NCBI RefSeq assembly: GCF_020514235.1
Contig: NZ_VTLB01000004.1
Coordinates: forward strand, 62,001 to 126,000
Length of the DNA stretch: 64,000 bases
Source: Synechococcus sp. MU1617
GTDB taxonomy: Bacteria; Cyanobacteriota; Cyanobacteriia; PCC-6307; Cyanobiaceae
Direction: 5' to 3'
Positions within the stretch are counted from its first letter, which is position 1; each line of letters opens with the position of its first letter. Both the position numbers and the translations under genes were made by a program. Below are positions 1 through 10,700 of the stretch, one piece after another. Under the pieces are notes generated by a model. That model searched no databases and had not been told where the DNA came from. It saw nothing but the letters and a program-made list of their open reading frames with translations.

Positions 1-863
1 GTGCAGCCCTCGACCTGAACAACCGATTCGCGATGCGGCGGATCGAAGGGGGCGGTGAACGGTTTGAGCTGATTATTGAGGGATCGGAGGGGAGCCACCT
101 CCGCGGTGGTCCAGAAAACCTCGTCTACCGCGCGGCCCAACGGGTGTGGAAAGCGGCTGGCCTGGAACCCGTTGCCCTTGAGGCACGGGTGCGTCTTGCC
201 GTGCCGCCGGCACGGGGGCTGGGCAGCAGTGCCACGGCCATCGTGGCGGGATTAATGGGAGCCAATGCCCTCGTCGGTGAGCCCCTCTCCAAGGAGAAGC
301 TGCTCGAGCTGGCCATCGACATCGAAGGGCACCCCGACAATGTTGTTCCCTCCCTTCTGGGGGGCCTCTGCATGACCGCAAAGGCCGCCTCTCAGCGCTG
401 GCGCGTGGTGCGTTGCGAATGGGCGCCAAGCGTGAAGGCCGTCGTGGCGATTCCATCGATTCGCCTGAGCACCAGCGAAGCCCGCCGGGCCATGCCCAAG
501 GCCATTCCCGTTGGCGATGCTGTTGTCAACCTGGGTGCCTTGACGCTTCTGCTGCAGGGACTGCGCACCGGAAATGGTGATCTGATCTCCGACGGCATGC
601 ACGATCGTTTGCACGAGCCTTACCGCTGGCGGCTGATCAAAGGCGGTGACGAGGTCAAACAGGCGGCCATGGACGCGGGAGCCTGGGGCTGCGCCATCAG
701 CGGAGCCGGACCAAGCGTCCTGGCTCTTTGTGAGGAAGACAAGGGCCCAGCCGTCAGTCGCGCCATGGTCAAAGCCTGGGAAGCGGCAGGAGTCGCCAGC
801 CGCGCACCGGTGCTGAATTTGCAGACGTCAGGCAGCCACTGGCAACCGGCCGAGGATGAGTAG
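1..863 (+). CDS. thrB: homoserine kinase, 5' end cut by the window edge
   Basis: GHMP-family kinase that phosphorylates L-homoserine with ATP in threonine synthesis; cytoplasmic. Reading frame is open from base 3 (AALDLNNRF...), so the true start lies upstream of the window and the first ATG at 33 is internal. The GHMP ATP-binding glycine/serine loop PPARGLGSSATA is near the visible N terminus, followed by EGHPDN and, close to the C terminus, the ISGAGPSVLAL glycine motif typical of the family. About 287 codons are visible, so only the first few dozen residues are missing. A hairpin terminator follows before ndhD. Family assignment is secure; exact length unknown. Confidence 0.93.
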   Translation, partial: AALDLNNRFAMRRIEGGGERFELIIEGSEGSHLRGGPENLVYRAAQRVWKAAGLEPVALEARVRLAVPPARGLGSSATAIVAGLMGANALVGEPLSKEKLLELAIDIEGHPDNVVPSLLGGLCMTAKAASQRWRVVRCEWAPSVKAVVAIPSIRLSTSEARRAMPKAIPVGDAVVNLGALTLLLQGLRTGNGDLISDGMHDRLHEPYRWRLIKGGDEVKQAAMDAGAWGCAISGAGPSVLALCEEDKGPAVSRAMVKAWEAAGVASRAPVLNLQTSGSHWQPAEDE

Positions 864-872
864 ATCCACCTA

Positions 873-905
873 AACAGGGCATTCAGCCCTGTTAGCTTTG
901 TTAAA
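873..905 (+). terminator. hairpin terminator after thrB
   Basis: Perfect 8-bp inverted repeat AACAGGGC / GCCCTGTT with a 5-nt loop (ATTCA), followed by a T-rich stretch. It sits 9 nt after the thrB stop and before ndhD. The tail is short of a true T-run, so termination may be partial. Confidence 0.6.
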
Positions 906-920
906 GATTGCGGACATGGA

Positions 921-2456
921 ATGGATGCTGGGTTAGCAGAGCTTGCTGTCTCGGGCAGTCCCTTCCCCTGGTTGTCATTGATTGTGCTGTTGCCGGCGGC
1001 AGCAGCGTTGGTGTTGCCACTGGTTCCGAGCAGCGAAGAAAATCCATCCCCCGCCCCGAAAATCATCACCCTGGTCGTCCTGCTGGTCGATCTCCTGTTG
1101 ATGATGGGGGTGTTGGCCACCCGCTTCGACCCCAGCACTGAAGGGCTCCAGCTGGTGGAGCGGGTGAGCTGGCTCCCAGCACTCGGCCTCGAATGGTCCC
1201 TTGGTGTTGATGGTCTTTCAGCACCTCTTGTGGTGCTCAGCGGGCTGGTCACTTTTCTGTCTGTGGCTGCCAGTTGGTCGGTGCAGCGCAAATCACGGCT
1301 GTACTTCGCCCTGATGCTGGTTCAGGCCTCGGCCCAGGGCCTGGTCTTTCTCTCGCAGGATTTCCTGCTGTTCTTCCTGGCATGGGAGCTGGAACTTGTT
1401 CCCGTCTACCTACTGATCGCTATCTGGGGCGGACAAAACCGCCAGTACGCCGCGACCAAATTCATCCTCTACACAGCCCTGGCCTCTTTGCTGATCCTGA
1501 TCAGCGGCCTGGCGCTGGCTCTTTCTGGTGACACCTTCACCTTCAACCTCACCGAACTTGCATCTCGCTCCCCCGGCGGCAGCTTTGGCTTGTTGTGTTA
1601 CGTGGGCTTCCTGATTGGCTTCGGCGTGAAACTGCCGATGTTCCCGCTCCACACCTGGCTGCCCGATGCCCACGGCGAGGCGAACGCGCCGGTGTCGATG
1701 CTGCTGGCCGGGGTACTCCTGAAAATGGGCGGCTACGCACTGCTGCGCTTCAACGTGCAGATGTTGCCGGAAGCGCACGCCACCTTGGCGCCGGCACTGG
1801 TGATCCTTGGGATCGTGAACATCGTTTATGGCGCCCTCAACGCCTTCGCCCAAGACAACGTCAAACGCAGGATCGCCTGCAGTTCCGTCAGCCACATGGG
1901 CTTTGTCCTGGTCGGTATCGGTGCCGTTGATGCCCTGGGAATCAGCGGAGCCATGCTCCAGATGGTGAGCCATGGTCTGATCGCTGCAGCAATGTTCTTC
2001 GTAACGGGTGTGTTCTACGAGCGAACCAAGACCCTCTCGATCCCCAACATGGGCGGACTGGCCAAGGCCCTGCCGATCACCTTTGCCTTCTTCCTGGCCA
2101 GCTCCCTGGCGTCACTGGCGCTGCCTGGCATGAGTGGCTTCATCAGTGAAATCACCGTGTTCCTTGGCATCACCAGCCAGGAAGCCTTCACCTCGGTGTT
2201 CCGCTCGATCACCGTGCTGATGGCCGCCATCGGTCTGGTGCTCACACCGATCTATCTCCTCTCCATGTGCCGCCGGGTGTTCTTCGGCCCCAGGATTCCT
2301 GCCCTGGCCAGCGTTGCTGACATGCGGCCCAGGGAACTGGTGATTGGCCTCAGCCTTCTGGTGCCAACCCTTGTGATCGGCATCTGGCCCCGCGTAGCCA
2401 TGGACCTTTACGAAGCCTCCACCAACGCTCTTGCCCTGCAGTTCATTGCCAGCTGA
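921..2456 (+). CDS. ndhD: NAD(P)H-quinone oxidoreductase subunit 4 (NDH-1 chain M, NdhD)
   Basis: Proton-pumping membrane subunit of the thylakoid NDH-1 complex, used in respiration and cyclic electron flow. The 511-residue product is hydrophobic throughout, with about 14 predicted membrane segments. It carries the Complex I antiporter-like signatures [20 protein letters not shown] and [12 protein letters not shown] at about residues 245-275, and a conserved charged DNVKRRIA stretch near 310. Start ATG at 921 is the first in frame. The M3 peptidase gene begins 1 nt after its stop. It is a NdhD/NuoM paralogue, but whether it is a D1 (electron flow) or D3/D4 (CO2 uptake) type cannot be decided by eye. 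Confidence 0.93.
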   Translation: MDAGLAELAVSGSPFPWLSLIVLLPAAAALVLPLVPSSEENPSPAPKIITLVVLLVDLLLMMGVLATRFDPSTEGLQLVERVSWLPALGLEWSLGVDGLSAPLVVLSGLVTFLSVAASWSVQRKSRLYFALMLVQASAQGLVFLSQDFLLFFLAWELELVPVYLLIAIWGGQNRQYAATKFILYTALASLLILISGLALALSGDTFTFNLTELASRSPGGSFGLLCYVGFLIGFGVKLPMFPLHTWLPDAHGEANAPVSMLLAGVLLKMGGYALLRFNVQMLPEAHATLAPALVILGIVNIVYGALNAFAQDNVKRRIACSSVSHMGFVLVGIGAVDALGISGAMLQMVSHGLIAAAMFFVTGVFYERTKTLSIPNMGGLAKALPITFAFFLASSLASLALPGMSGFISEITVFLGITSQEAFTSVFRSITVLMAAIGLVLTPIYLLSMCRRVFFGPRIPALASVADMRPRELVIGLSLLVPTLVIGIWPRVAMDLYEASTNALALQFIAS

Positions 2457-2457
2457 G

Positions 2458-4560
2458 ATGTCGACTGTTTCCCCCCTTCTGCGCGGCCAAGGGCTTCCCG
2501 AGTTCCGTGCCATTTCCCCAGAGCTCGTCAGTACAGACATCCCGGTTCTGCTCGCACAGCTGGATCAGGACTTCAGCGCGCTGGAGCAGGCTCTGGAGAA
2601 AGCCCTTGCAGGACCATCGAAGCTGTCCTGGGATGGGGTGATGCAACCGCTGCAGGCCATCGGCGAACGGCTGCGTTGGAGCTGGGGTGTGGTGTCACAC
2701 CTCAATGGCGTTTGCAATTCCGCTGAACTGCGCGATGCCCATGCCGCCCAGCAACCCGATGTTGTGCGCCTGAGCAACCGCCTTGGCCAAAGCCAGATTC
2801 TTCATCGGGCCTTGATGGCCCTTCAAAGCGATCCCGCCGAACCACTCAATCCAACCCAAGAGCGGATTCTGAAATCAGAGCTGCTCTCGATGCAGCAGCG
2901 CGGTGTTGGCCTCAGTGGCGACGAGAAGGAAGCCTTCAACAGCACCAGTGAACGCCTGGCCGCTCTCTCGACCCAGTTCGGCAACCACGTGCTCGATGCC
3001 ACGCAGCAGTGGACCCTGAAGCTCAGCCAAACCAGCGACGTGGAAGGCCTGCCGCAGCGGGCTTTGGAGGCGTTGGCCGCAGCAGCGCGCGAAGCAGGGG
3101 ACGCTGATGCGTCTGCGGAGTCAGGCCCCTGGCTGCTGGGACTGGACATGCCCCGCTATCTGCCCTTCCTCACCCATGCCAACAACCGATCCCTGAGAGA
3201 AAAGGCTTATCGCGCCCATGTGGGGCGGGCCAGTGAAGGAGAACTCGATAACCGGGCACTGATCGAGGAGATCCTGACCCTGAGGCGCGAACAAGCTTCC
3301 CGCCTGGGCTATGCCCATTGGGCTGACCTCAGCCTCAGCGCCAAGATGGCTGACGATGTTCCGGCCGTGGAAGCACTGCTGGACGAACTTCGTGCTGCGG
3401 CATACCCAGCAGCTGAGCAAGAGTTGCGGGATCTCCAAGCCATCGCCAGGGAGCACAAGGCCCCTGAAGCTGATGAGCTAGCTCCCTGGGATATCGCTTA
3501 CTGGTCGGAGAAGTTGCGTCAATCCCGGTATGACCTGGACCAAGAAGCGCTGCGCCCCTGGTTCCCGCTGCCGCAGGTGCTCGAAGGCCTGTTCAGCCTT
3601 TGTTCACGGCTGTTCGAGGTCGAGATCGTCGCCGCCGACGGCGAGGCACCAACCTGGAACGACGATGTGCGCTTCTTCCGGGTGAAGCGCTCCGATGGCA
3701 CACCGATCGCCGGCTTTTACCTCGACCCCTTCAGCCGCCCCGCCAGCAAGCGCGGTGGAGCTTGGATGGATGAATGCTTAGGCCTCAGCAAGAAACCCGA
3801 TGGATCTGTCGTGCTGCCGGTGGCTTACCTGGTCTGCAACCAGACCCCACCTGTGGGTGACACGCCCAGCCTGATGAGCTTCGAGGAAGTGGAGACCCTC
3901 TTCCATGAATTCGGCCATGGGCTCCAACACATGCTCACCACCGTTGAGGAACCGGAAGCAGCCGGCATCAGCAACGTGGAATGGGATGCCGTGGAACTCC
4001 CCAGCCAGTTCATGGAGAACTGGTGCCTTGATCACGCCACCTTGATGGGCATGGCGCGCCACTGGCAGACCGGTGAACCCCTGCCCGAGGAGGAATTCAA
4101 CAAGCTGCGCAGCAGCCGCACCTTCAACGCAGGCCTGGCCACCCTGCGGCAGGTTCACTTTGCTCTGAGTGACCTTCGCCTCCACAGCCAGTGGACCCCG
4201 GAACTTGGCGTTACCCCAGACGAACTGCGCCGTGAGATTGCCACCACCACCACGGTGATGGCTCCCATCCCAGAGGATCAGTTCCTCTGCGCCTTCGGCC
4301 ACATCTTCGCGGGGGGCTACTCCGCTGGGTACTACTCCTACAAATGGGCTGAGGTGCTCAGTGCCGATGCCTTCTCCGCTTTTGAGGAGGTGGGTCTGGA
4401 TCAGGAGGATCAGGTTCGCGAAACGGGAGCCCGCTTCCGCGACACCGTGCTCAGCCTCGGTGGCAGTCGCTCCCCAGCAGAAGTGTTTGAAGCCTTCCGA
4501 GGCCGTCCGGCCAGCACCGAAGCACTGATTCGCCATTCCGGCCTGGTGGCCGCGGCCTGA
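2458..4560 (+). CDS. prlC: M3 family oligopeptidase (oligopeptidase A / PrlC type)
   Basis: Cytoplasmic zinc metallopeptidase that cleaves short peptides. About 700 residues, the usual length for the thimet oligopeptidase family. The HEXXH zinc motif is HEFGH at residues 483-487, followed by the third-ligand region (ISNVEWDAVELPSQFMENW). The C-terminal GGYSAGYYSYKWAEVLSADAF block is typical of oligopeptidase A. An open frame extends 27 nt upstream into ndhD, but the ATG at 2458, one base after the ndhD stop, gives the natural N terminus. It is probably co-transcribed with ndhD; the functional link, if any, is unclear. Confidence 0.93.
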   Translation: MSTVSPLLRGQGLPEFRAISPELVSTDIPVLLAQLDQDFSALEQALEKALAGPSKLSWDGVMQPLQAIGERLRWSWGVVSHLNGVCNSAELRDAHAAQQPDVVRLSNRLGQSQILHRALMALQSDPAEPLNPTQERILKSELLSMQQRGVGLSGDEKEAFNSTSERLAALSTQFGNHVLDATQQWTLKLSQTSDVEGLPQRALEALAAAAREAGDADASAESGPWLLGLDMPRYLPFLTHANNRSLREKAYRAHVGRASEGELDNRALIEEILTLRREQASRLGYAHWADLSLSAKMADDVPAVEALLDELRAAAYPAAEQELRDLQAIAREHKAPEADELAPWDIAYWSEKLRQSRYDLDQEALRPWFPLPQVLEGLFSLCSRLFEVEIVAADGEAPTWNDDVRFFRVKRSDGTPIAGFYLDPFSRPASKRGGAWMDECLGLSKKPDGSVVLPVAYLVCNQTPPVGDTPSLMSFEEVETLFHEFGHGLQHMLTTVEEPEAAGISNVEWDAVELPSQFMENWCLDHATLMGMARHWQTGEPLPEEEFNKLRSSRTFNAGLATLRQVHFALSDLRLHSQWTPELGVTPDELRREIATTTTVMAPIPEDQFLCAFGHIFAGGYSAGYYSYKWAEVLSADAFSAFEEVGLDQEDQVRETGARFRDTVLSLGGSRSPAEVFEAFRGRPASTEALIRHSGLVAAA

Positions 4561-4562
4561 GC

Positions 4563-5150
4563 TCAGGCGCGCAAGCTGCTGCTGAGCCGTCGAATCGCGG
4601 CGGGGTGGCTGATCAGCTGCTGATGGGTCCAGACGGGGATTTCCTCACACCGGCCCAGCGGCAGAACAGCCCTCCAGCCGGGGCAGACCATCAGATCCCA
4701 GCGGCAAAAGAAACTGGAGCAGTCGACCCCAGCCAGGGCATCGGATTGGCGATTCAGGTCCCGCAGCAGGTGACTGCCCACTTTCATGTCGGCCGCACCG
4801 GCCAGTAGCGGACGGGGAATCATCTGAGCAGCCAAGGTGCCCTGCTGCGGGCTTCCCACGCTGAAGAAGCGCCGGGTGCGCTGCGCCCCCCCCAGCTCCT
4901 GCAGCCAGATTCTGCCGATCACGCCCCCCATCGAAAAACCCAGAAGATCGACCCTGGTTTCTGCACCGAAGCGCCGCTGAATGTGCTCATCCAGCCGCAA
5001 GGCCAACTGCCGCAGGGGAACCCAACCCAGACCATGGGGCAGGTGTGGCGCCAGCAACGGGAGATCAGGCTGGTCCAACCCCTGAATCAATCGGTGAAAG
5101 AGACGGGGCGAGTCCCAGAGACCATGCACCAACACCAAAGGGATGTTCAC
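4563..5150 (-). CDS. alpha/beta hydrolase, lipase-like
   Basis: 195-residue alpha/beta-hydrolase fold protein. It begins with the beta-strand/oxyanion motif PLVLVHGLWDSP and has the nucleophile elbow GFSMGG (Ser) at about residues 72-77. A C-terminal His within WTHQQLISHP could complete the triad. There is no signal peptide, so it is likely cytoplasmic. Substrate is unknown; the family includes triacylglycerol lipase-like and acyltransferase-like enzymes. Its ATG overlaps the folB stop by 4 nt (ATGA), so it is the last gene of the tamB-glk-proA-folB operon. It is convergent with the M3 peptidase, with a 2-nt gap. Confidence 0.75.
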   Translation of the reverse strand: MNIPLVLVHGLWDSPRLFHRLIQGLDQPDLPLLAPHLPHGLGWVPLRQLALRLDEHIQRRFGAETRVDLLGFSMGGVIGRIWLQELGGAQRTRRFFSVGSPQQGTLAAQMIPRPLLAGAADMKVGSHLLRDLNRQSDALAGVDCSSFFCRWDLMVCPGWRAVLPLGRCEEIPVWTHQQLISHPAAIRRLSSSLRA

Positions 5151-5518
5151 AGGGCTGATTGACCGCCATGGCGCGAGCGTTCCACAAACACCCGACCGTT
5201 AAATCCCGGAACCGGTGCAGCACATTTGGTCAACCGCAACCACATCGGCATGGGCCCGTAGAGGGTTTCCAGCCGATCCAACATCTGCTCGCTGAAGTGC
5301 TCGATCGTTAGGCAACGAACCTGCTGGGACAACCCTTGCAGGGCCTGAATCGCCACGCTGTAGTCGAGGCTCTGGCTCAGGTCGTCGGCCACGGCAGCAG
5401 CCTTCAAATCAAGCTGAACACTGAAATCAAGGTTGAACCATTGGCCATCCCGGCGTTCGTGTTCCAACACCCCGACATGGGCCCACAACCGCAGCTCCCG
5501 CAGACCGATGCAATCCAT
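5147..5518 (-). CDS. folB: dihydroneopterin aldolase
   Basis: Converts 7,8-dihydroneopterin to 6-hydroxymethyl-dihydropterin in folate synthesis. 123 residues, the normal size. The family signatures are visible: LRELRLWAHVGVLEHERRDGQWFNLDF at the N terminus, SQSLDYSVAIQAL in the middle, and the catalytic-region glutamate in TIEHFSEQMLDRL. The start shares one base with the proA stop, and its stop overlaps the downstream hydrolase start, so translational coupling across the operon is likely. Confidence 0.9.
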   Translation of the reverse strand: MDCIGLRELRLWAHVGVLEHERRDGQWFNLDFSVQLDLKAAAVADDLSQSLDYSVAIQALQGLSQQVRCLTIEHFSEQMLDRLETLYGPMPMWLRLTKCAAPVPGFNGRVFVERSRHGGQSAL

Positions 5519-6825
5519 CAGAGCGGCCGATCGATATGGGTGAAAACGCGGCTGCCGTTGGCATAGTCGGCAGCGATGTGCCCCTCGCCCCGCAACCGAT
5601 AGCGGTAGGTCACCAGCCCCTCAAGGCCAACGGGTCCCCGGGGAGGCAGGGTCTGGGTGCTGATGCCCACCTCAGCGCCGAATCCATAACGGAACCCATC
5701 GGCGAAGCGGCTGGAACAGTTGTGATAAACCCCGGCGCTATCCACCGCCGCAAGAAAACGATCAGCCGCCTGGGCATCCTCCGTCAGGATCACTTCGGTG
5801 TGACGTGAGCCATAGGAACGGATGTGATCGGTGGCTGCCTCGAGATCGTCCACCAGCTTCACCGCCAGGATCAGATCCAAATACTCCGTGCTCCAGTCCT
5901 CCTCGGTGGCAGCTTCTGCCACGCCGAGGGCGACGCTCGCGGCATCACCCCGCAGCTGCACCCCGGCAGCGGCGAATGCCGGCAGCGCAGCGGTAAGGAA
6001 AGGCTGGGCAATGGAGCGGTGCACCAGCAAGGTCTCGATGGCGTTGCAGGCGGCGGGGTACTGGCTCTTGCTGTCCACCGCCACCCGAACGGCTTTATCG
6101 ACGTCGGCGGCAGCATCCACGTAGAGATGGCACACCCCATCGGCATGGCCCAGCACAGGAATGCGGGTGTTGTCCTGGATGAAGCGCACCAGCTCGTTGC
6201 TTCCCCTGGGGATGATCAGATCCACGAGCCCATCGAGATGCAACAACGCCAGGCTTTCCTGTCGTGTTGTAAGCAGCGCCAGGGCATCGGCAGACACCGG
6301 ACTGGCCGCCAGGCCTGCCTGTAGGGCGTCCATCACAGCCTCATTGGTGCAGCGGGCCTCACTGCCCCCTTTCAACAGAGCACCGTTGCCCGAACGGATC
6401 GCCAGCGAGGCGATCTGCATCACAGCATCAGGCCTGGCTTCAAAGATCACACCCACCACCCCAAGCGGCACGGAGACCCGTTCCAGCACCAAGCCCTGGT
6501 CCAGCTCCCGGTGCAACTGACGACAGCCCAGCGGATCACTGAGGCTGGCCACCTTGCGAACGCCATCAATCGCCGCGGCCAACTTGGTGTCATCCAGCTT
6601 CAGCCGAGCCATCAGAGCCGGCGACAGCCCATCGGCCGCAGAGCGTTCGAGGTCTTCACGGTTGGCCGCGAGGATGGTTGATGCGCGGTCGGTCAGCGCG
6701 TCCGCCATCGCCTGGAGCGCCAGGGCCCGTTGGCCGTCATCGGTCTGCCCAAGATCAACAGCAGCACGGCGGACAGCCGCGGCACGCTGCAACAGCGCGG
6801 CGGAGGGCTCTGGAACGCTGGACAT
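5518..6825 (-). CDS. proA: gamma-glutamyl phosphate reductase
   Basis: NADPH-dependent reductase of the aldehyde dehydrogenase superfamily that makes glutamate-5-semialdehyde for proline. 435 residues from the ATG at 6825 (MSSVPEPSA...). A longer open frame reaches 7101 but would overlap glk and encodes no homologous sequence there. Visible marks are [20 protein letters not shown], the substrate region LKGGSEA, and the catalytic-cysteine stretch [15 protein letters not shown]. It lies between glk (8 nt upstream) and folB (1-nt overlap). Confidence 0.95.
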   Translation of the reverse strand: MSSVPEPSAALLQRAAAVRRAAVDLGQTDDGQRALALQAMADALTDRASTILAANREDLERSAADGLSPALMARLKLDDTKLAAAIDGVRKVASLSDPLGCRQLHRELDQGLVLERVSVPLGVVGVIFEARPDAVMQIASLAIRSGNGALLKGGSEARCTNEAVMDALQAGLAASPVSADALALLTTRQESLALLHLDGLVDLIIPRGSNELVRFIQDNTRIPVLGHADGVCHLYVDAAADVDKAVRVAVDSKSQYPAACNAIETLLVHRSIAQPFLTAALPAFAAAGVQLRGDAASVALGVAEAATEEDWSTEYLDLILAVKLVDDLEAATDHIRSYGSRHTEVILTEDAQAADRFLAAVDSAGVYHNCSSRFADGFRYGFGAEVGISTQTLPPRGPVGLEGLVTYRYRLRGEGHIAADYANGSRVFTHIDRPL

Positions 6826-6833
6826 CAACGCAA

Positions 6834-7742
6834 TCAATCTGGAGCCATCATCCCGTTCAGCCGCTGCAGAGCGAGCCGCGCTGCCCCCAGGCGTCCAGCA
6901 CCATTGCCGAGGCAGGCGGCCTCGATCCGCAACCCCTCCCGTGAGACGGCCTGAACCCGAGACTCCACCTCTCGACGCACCGATGGCAAAAAGTGGCGGG
7001 CGGCACCCGCCAGTCCGCCACCCAACAGAACCAACTGCGGTGTGAACACGTACACCAGCGAAGCAACGCCACAGCCGAGGCGCTCGCCGTAACGGCTCCA
7101 AACCTCCAGAGCCGCCGGATCACCGGCATCAGCCTCTGCACTGAGCTCGCGGGGATCGCGATCACACAACCGCCGCAACCCCGTGATGCTGGCGAACTGC
7201 TCCAGTGAGCCACGGTTGCCGCTGTTGCAGGCCGGACCATCGGGCTGCACCCCAATCAGACCGGGTTCCGCTGCAGCACCGTTGTGGCCAGTAAATAGCT
7301 CACCTCTCAAAAGCACTCCCCCCCCCACACCGGTTCCGAGGGTCAGCAGCACCACATCATCAACACCACGGGCAGCACCGAGCCAGGCCTCTCCGACCAC
7401 CGCACAGTTGCCGTCATTGGCAAGGGTGACCCGACGATTAAGCCTGGACTCCAGCCAATCCGCCAGCGGCACGTCCTCCCAGCCAGGCAGGTTGATGCAT
7501 ACCCGGGCCACCCGGGCCGCCACATCCATCGGACCAGGGAGTCCGATGCCGACCGCCTCAGCCGCATGCTCCGGGTCAATCTGTTCAATGGCTTCACAGA
7601 GGGCCATCGTCACGGCGCCAGGCACTGCGGGCTGAGGCGTGGGCACTTGCGCCTCCGCTAGCACCGTGCCGTCAGCACGAATCCGAGCCAGCTTGATCGC
7701 CGTGCCCCCGAGATCCACCCCAATCACCTGCGCGTCAGGCAT
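6834..7742 (-). CDS. glk: ROK-family sugar kinase (glucokinase-like) with a degenerate zinc motif
   Basis: Actin-fold sugar kinase, probably glucokinase feeding glucose into central metabolism. 302 residues. The phosphate-binding loop [11 protein letters not shown] is at residues 7-17, the catalytic Asp is in ANDGN (D110), and the second nucleotide loop [10 protein letters not shown] at 134-143. The ROK zinc motif CxCGxxGCxE is only partly kept: residues 172-181 read [10 protein letters not shown], so two of three cysteines are serine. It starts 3 nt after the tamB stop. Glucose specificity is inferred from the family, not shown. Confidence 0.8.
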   Translation of the reverse strand: MPDAQVIGVDLGGTAIKLARIRADGTVLAEAQVPTPQPAVPGAVTMALCEAIEQIDPEHAAEAVGIGLPGPMDVAARVARVCINLPGWEDVPLADWLESRLNRRVTLANDGNCAVVGEAWLGAARGVDDVVLLTLGTGVGGGVLLRGELFTGHNGAAAEPGLIGVQPDGPACNSGNRGSLEQFASITGLRRLCDRDPRELSAEADAGDPAALEVWSRYGERLGCGVASLVYVFTPQLVLLGGGLAGAARHFLPSVRREVESRVQAVSREGLRIEAACLGNGAGRLGAARLALQRLNGMMAPD

Positions 7743-7745
7743 CCC

Positions 7746-10700
7746 TTAGAACCGGAAGAACACCTGCAACTGGCTCTGCCAGGTGCCATTGGCATCCATG
7801 GCCGCAGACACAGACGTGGTCGGCGTCAGCCGATAGGAGACCGTGGCCTGCGGAGGGACATCGGTTGTGTTCGGTGCCATCAGAACAGAGAGGTCGAACT
7901 TGTCGGTCAACGCCACACCGAACTCCGTTACCACTGTGAGTGTTGGCGAAATCTGGCCGGAGGTGCGCTCCTTCTCTGATTTCACATCGGGGTTGACGTA
8001 GGTCGGGAAAATCGCCACCTGGAGGCGCTGCCCCATGGCATCGGTCAAGGTGCCCAGCACCGGTGAGAGCAGCGACTGACTCAGCATCGTGGCCAAAGCA
8101 GCACCACCGTTTCCGCCCAAAGAGGCCAGGGAATTACCACCGATCAGACCCAACAGCTGCTGCTCGCTCATCGGCGGTGTGCTGCGTAGAACAAGATTTT
8201 CTTTGTCAACCAGACGGTTGGCCGGCCCCGTGGCCTGGACCATGACCTTCACCAAGCGGAGCTGACCACCCTCGGCATAAGCGCTGCCCGTGCCATTGGA
8301 AGCAAATAGGTTGGCACTGGTGATCTGATCGCTGGTGCCCGCGCTGACGGTGTCGGAGACCCTGGCTTGCATGGCGATATCCACGTAGGGCACCAGACCC
8401 AGCGAGGGAGTGAACACCGCTGCATTCGCCGCCTGCGGATCCAAACGCAGTGGAGCAAGGGGAGGGATCCAGATCCTGCCGGACTTGAGCCGGATCAAGC
8501 CTCGCGCCTCCAGAGAGGGATCCAAGGGGCCGTTCAACGTGACGGTGCCTCCCCCTTTGAAGCTGATCCAAGGGGGCATCAGCACCTCGATATCAGGGCC
8601 CAGGGCCAGTCGAAGATTTTCAAAGCGGATGGCCGGCAGTGTCGGCATGAACCGTTGCAGCTGATCCGGACCTTGGATGGATCGGTTGGGGCCCATCAGG
8701 ACCAGAGGTTCCTGGAAGTCCCACTTCTCCGCCAGGAGTTGCATCACCGATTCGGAACCGGGCTGTACCTCCTTTGAGGGGCCCTCAACACCGGTGGAAA
8801 CCAGGGTTTTAAGTCCGCGCTGCCGCAGCCGTCCGAAGAATCCGGACTGAGGCCGAAGCGTTCCTCGCGACAGGGCCAGATTTCCAGAGAGAACGGGTTG
8901 CACCAAGGCACCAGAAACCTGCAGTTCGCCATCGGCCTGGAACTGCACGATCGGCTGACGAATCTGACCCTTGCTGAGTTGCAAGGTGAGCGGTGAAGCG
9001 CCGCTCTGGGGGGTGAACAAGCCAAGGGTTCCTGAACCGCGCAGCGATCCGCCGCGGCCCACTTCGGCCTCCAGTCGTTGCACCAAGACGCGATCGAAAT
9101 CGAACAGGATCGAGGCATTGATCCGGCTCAGCTCCTGTTCACCGATGCTGAGATCTCCATTGCTAACCACCACAAAGCCATTGGCTTGGGGTTGGTTCAA
9201 AGGCCCGCGCAGCAGCAGCCGCAGATTGGTGCTCCCCTGCTTAACGGTGAACGAATCCCCGGCGAGGAGCGTCAACACGCCAAGGGCATCCCCATGGCTG
9301 TCCAGCCTCAGATTCAGATCGGCTTCGGGATCAAAGGGAACCGTGCCAGACACATTGACGGCTTCTTTGCTCTCGCCTCCCTTCAAGGACAGATCCAGTC
9401 GAATTAACTCACGATCAACAACGAGTGATCGCTGCTCCAACTGCAGGGGCTGCCCCGCCAGGCTGGCGGAATCGAGCACCAGATCGGAAACCAGCAGAGG
9501 AGCCGCTCCGCTGAGGTCGTAGCGGCCGCGGATGCCAACGCTGCCGCGGAGCTGCGGCGGTACAGGAGCCAACAACGCCAGCAGCGAGATCGGAACCTGC
9601 AGCAGGGAAAGGTCACCGGATCCTCCGAGCAGCGGGCCGCGAAGCGTTGCAACCACCGGTTCAAGCTGAAGTGCTTTGACCTGGTCATCACCCTCAATCC
9701 ATAGATGCGCCTTGGCGATCAGATCGGCTTTCAGACGTTTTGAATTGGGCCCCTCGATCGTTCCAGACAGATTGACCCGCCCTTCCAGGCGATCCAGATC
9801 TGGGCCCTTGCGGGGATGAGTCAGGGCATAGGCCTCGAGAGCCCGGTGCGATTGCGCCAGTGCTCGCAACTGACCATCAAGCGAGCCGCCGAAGGTGTTG
9901 ATGAACAGGGTTCCGAGGTCCTCAGCACGCCCGGGGGCCAAACCCGGATGGGGGTCGCTCCCTCTCAACTGACGGGCCAGCAGCGTCAGCCAGGTCACAT
10001 CCAGGCCTTCGGCCTTGATTGAGCTGTGCATCCGCCCACCCAGATGGCCACGGGCCTTCAGCCTGATGCTGCCCTGCAAGGGCGTGAGCGCTGCATCGGC
10101 TTTAAAACGGCCATTGCTCAAGGAGCCCTCCACCTCGAGGCTCTGCATGGCAACCCCCGCCATCGAGGGGTCAGCGATTGCGGCAGACCCCCGGATCGCA
10201 AGGGGGGCCATGGCAAGACTCCCGGCACCCGTGAGCTGACCTGCCACCGCTTTGGGCTGGGTGACCGGCGGAAGGATGAAACGCAGACCATCGATGTTGA
10301 ATCCCGCTGCACGCCACCGGTAGCGGCGTTGATCCCCAGCCGGAGCCAGTCCGTCCAAGCGCAACTGCCCCTCACCCCGACGCAAGCGCACGGTCTTGGG
10401 CCAAGCATCGGCATCGAGCTCAGCCACGAGCCTGCCAGGTACAGCGGGAGGCTGGGGCGCCATCGCCAGGCGAGCACCGCGACCGAGTTCGCCGTTGAGG
10501 CTGCCTTGCCAGCGCTCAGGAACCTGCAATACCCCGACGCGGGGGTGATCCAGCATCAGGCTGATGTCGGGCTGCAGCGCCGACAGCAGACCGTTCACGC
10601 GACCCCGCGCCGCCACCTGACCCCCCAACGGCGTACCAATCAAGGGGGTGAAGCGGCTCAGGTTGAGAGGTTTGAGTTCAAAGCCGCTCTGAAGTTCACC

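Noticed and set aside
6826-7101. 92-residue N-terminal extension of proA
   Set aside because: It would overlap glk, whose motifs are clear, and does not resemble proA. The internal ATG at 6825 restores the usual length.
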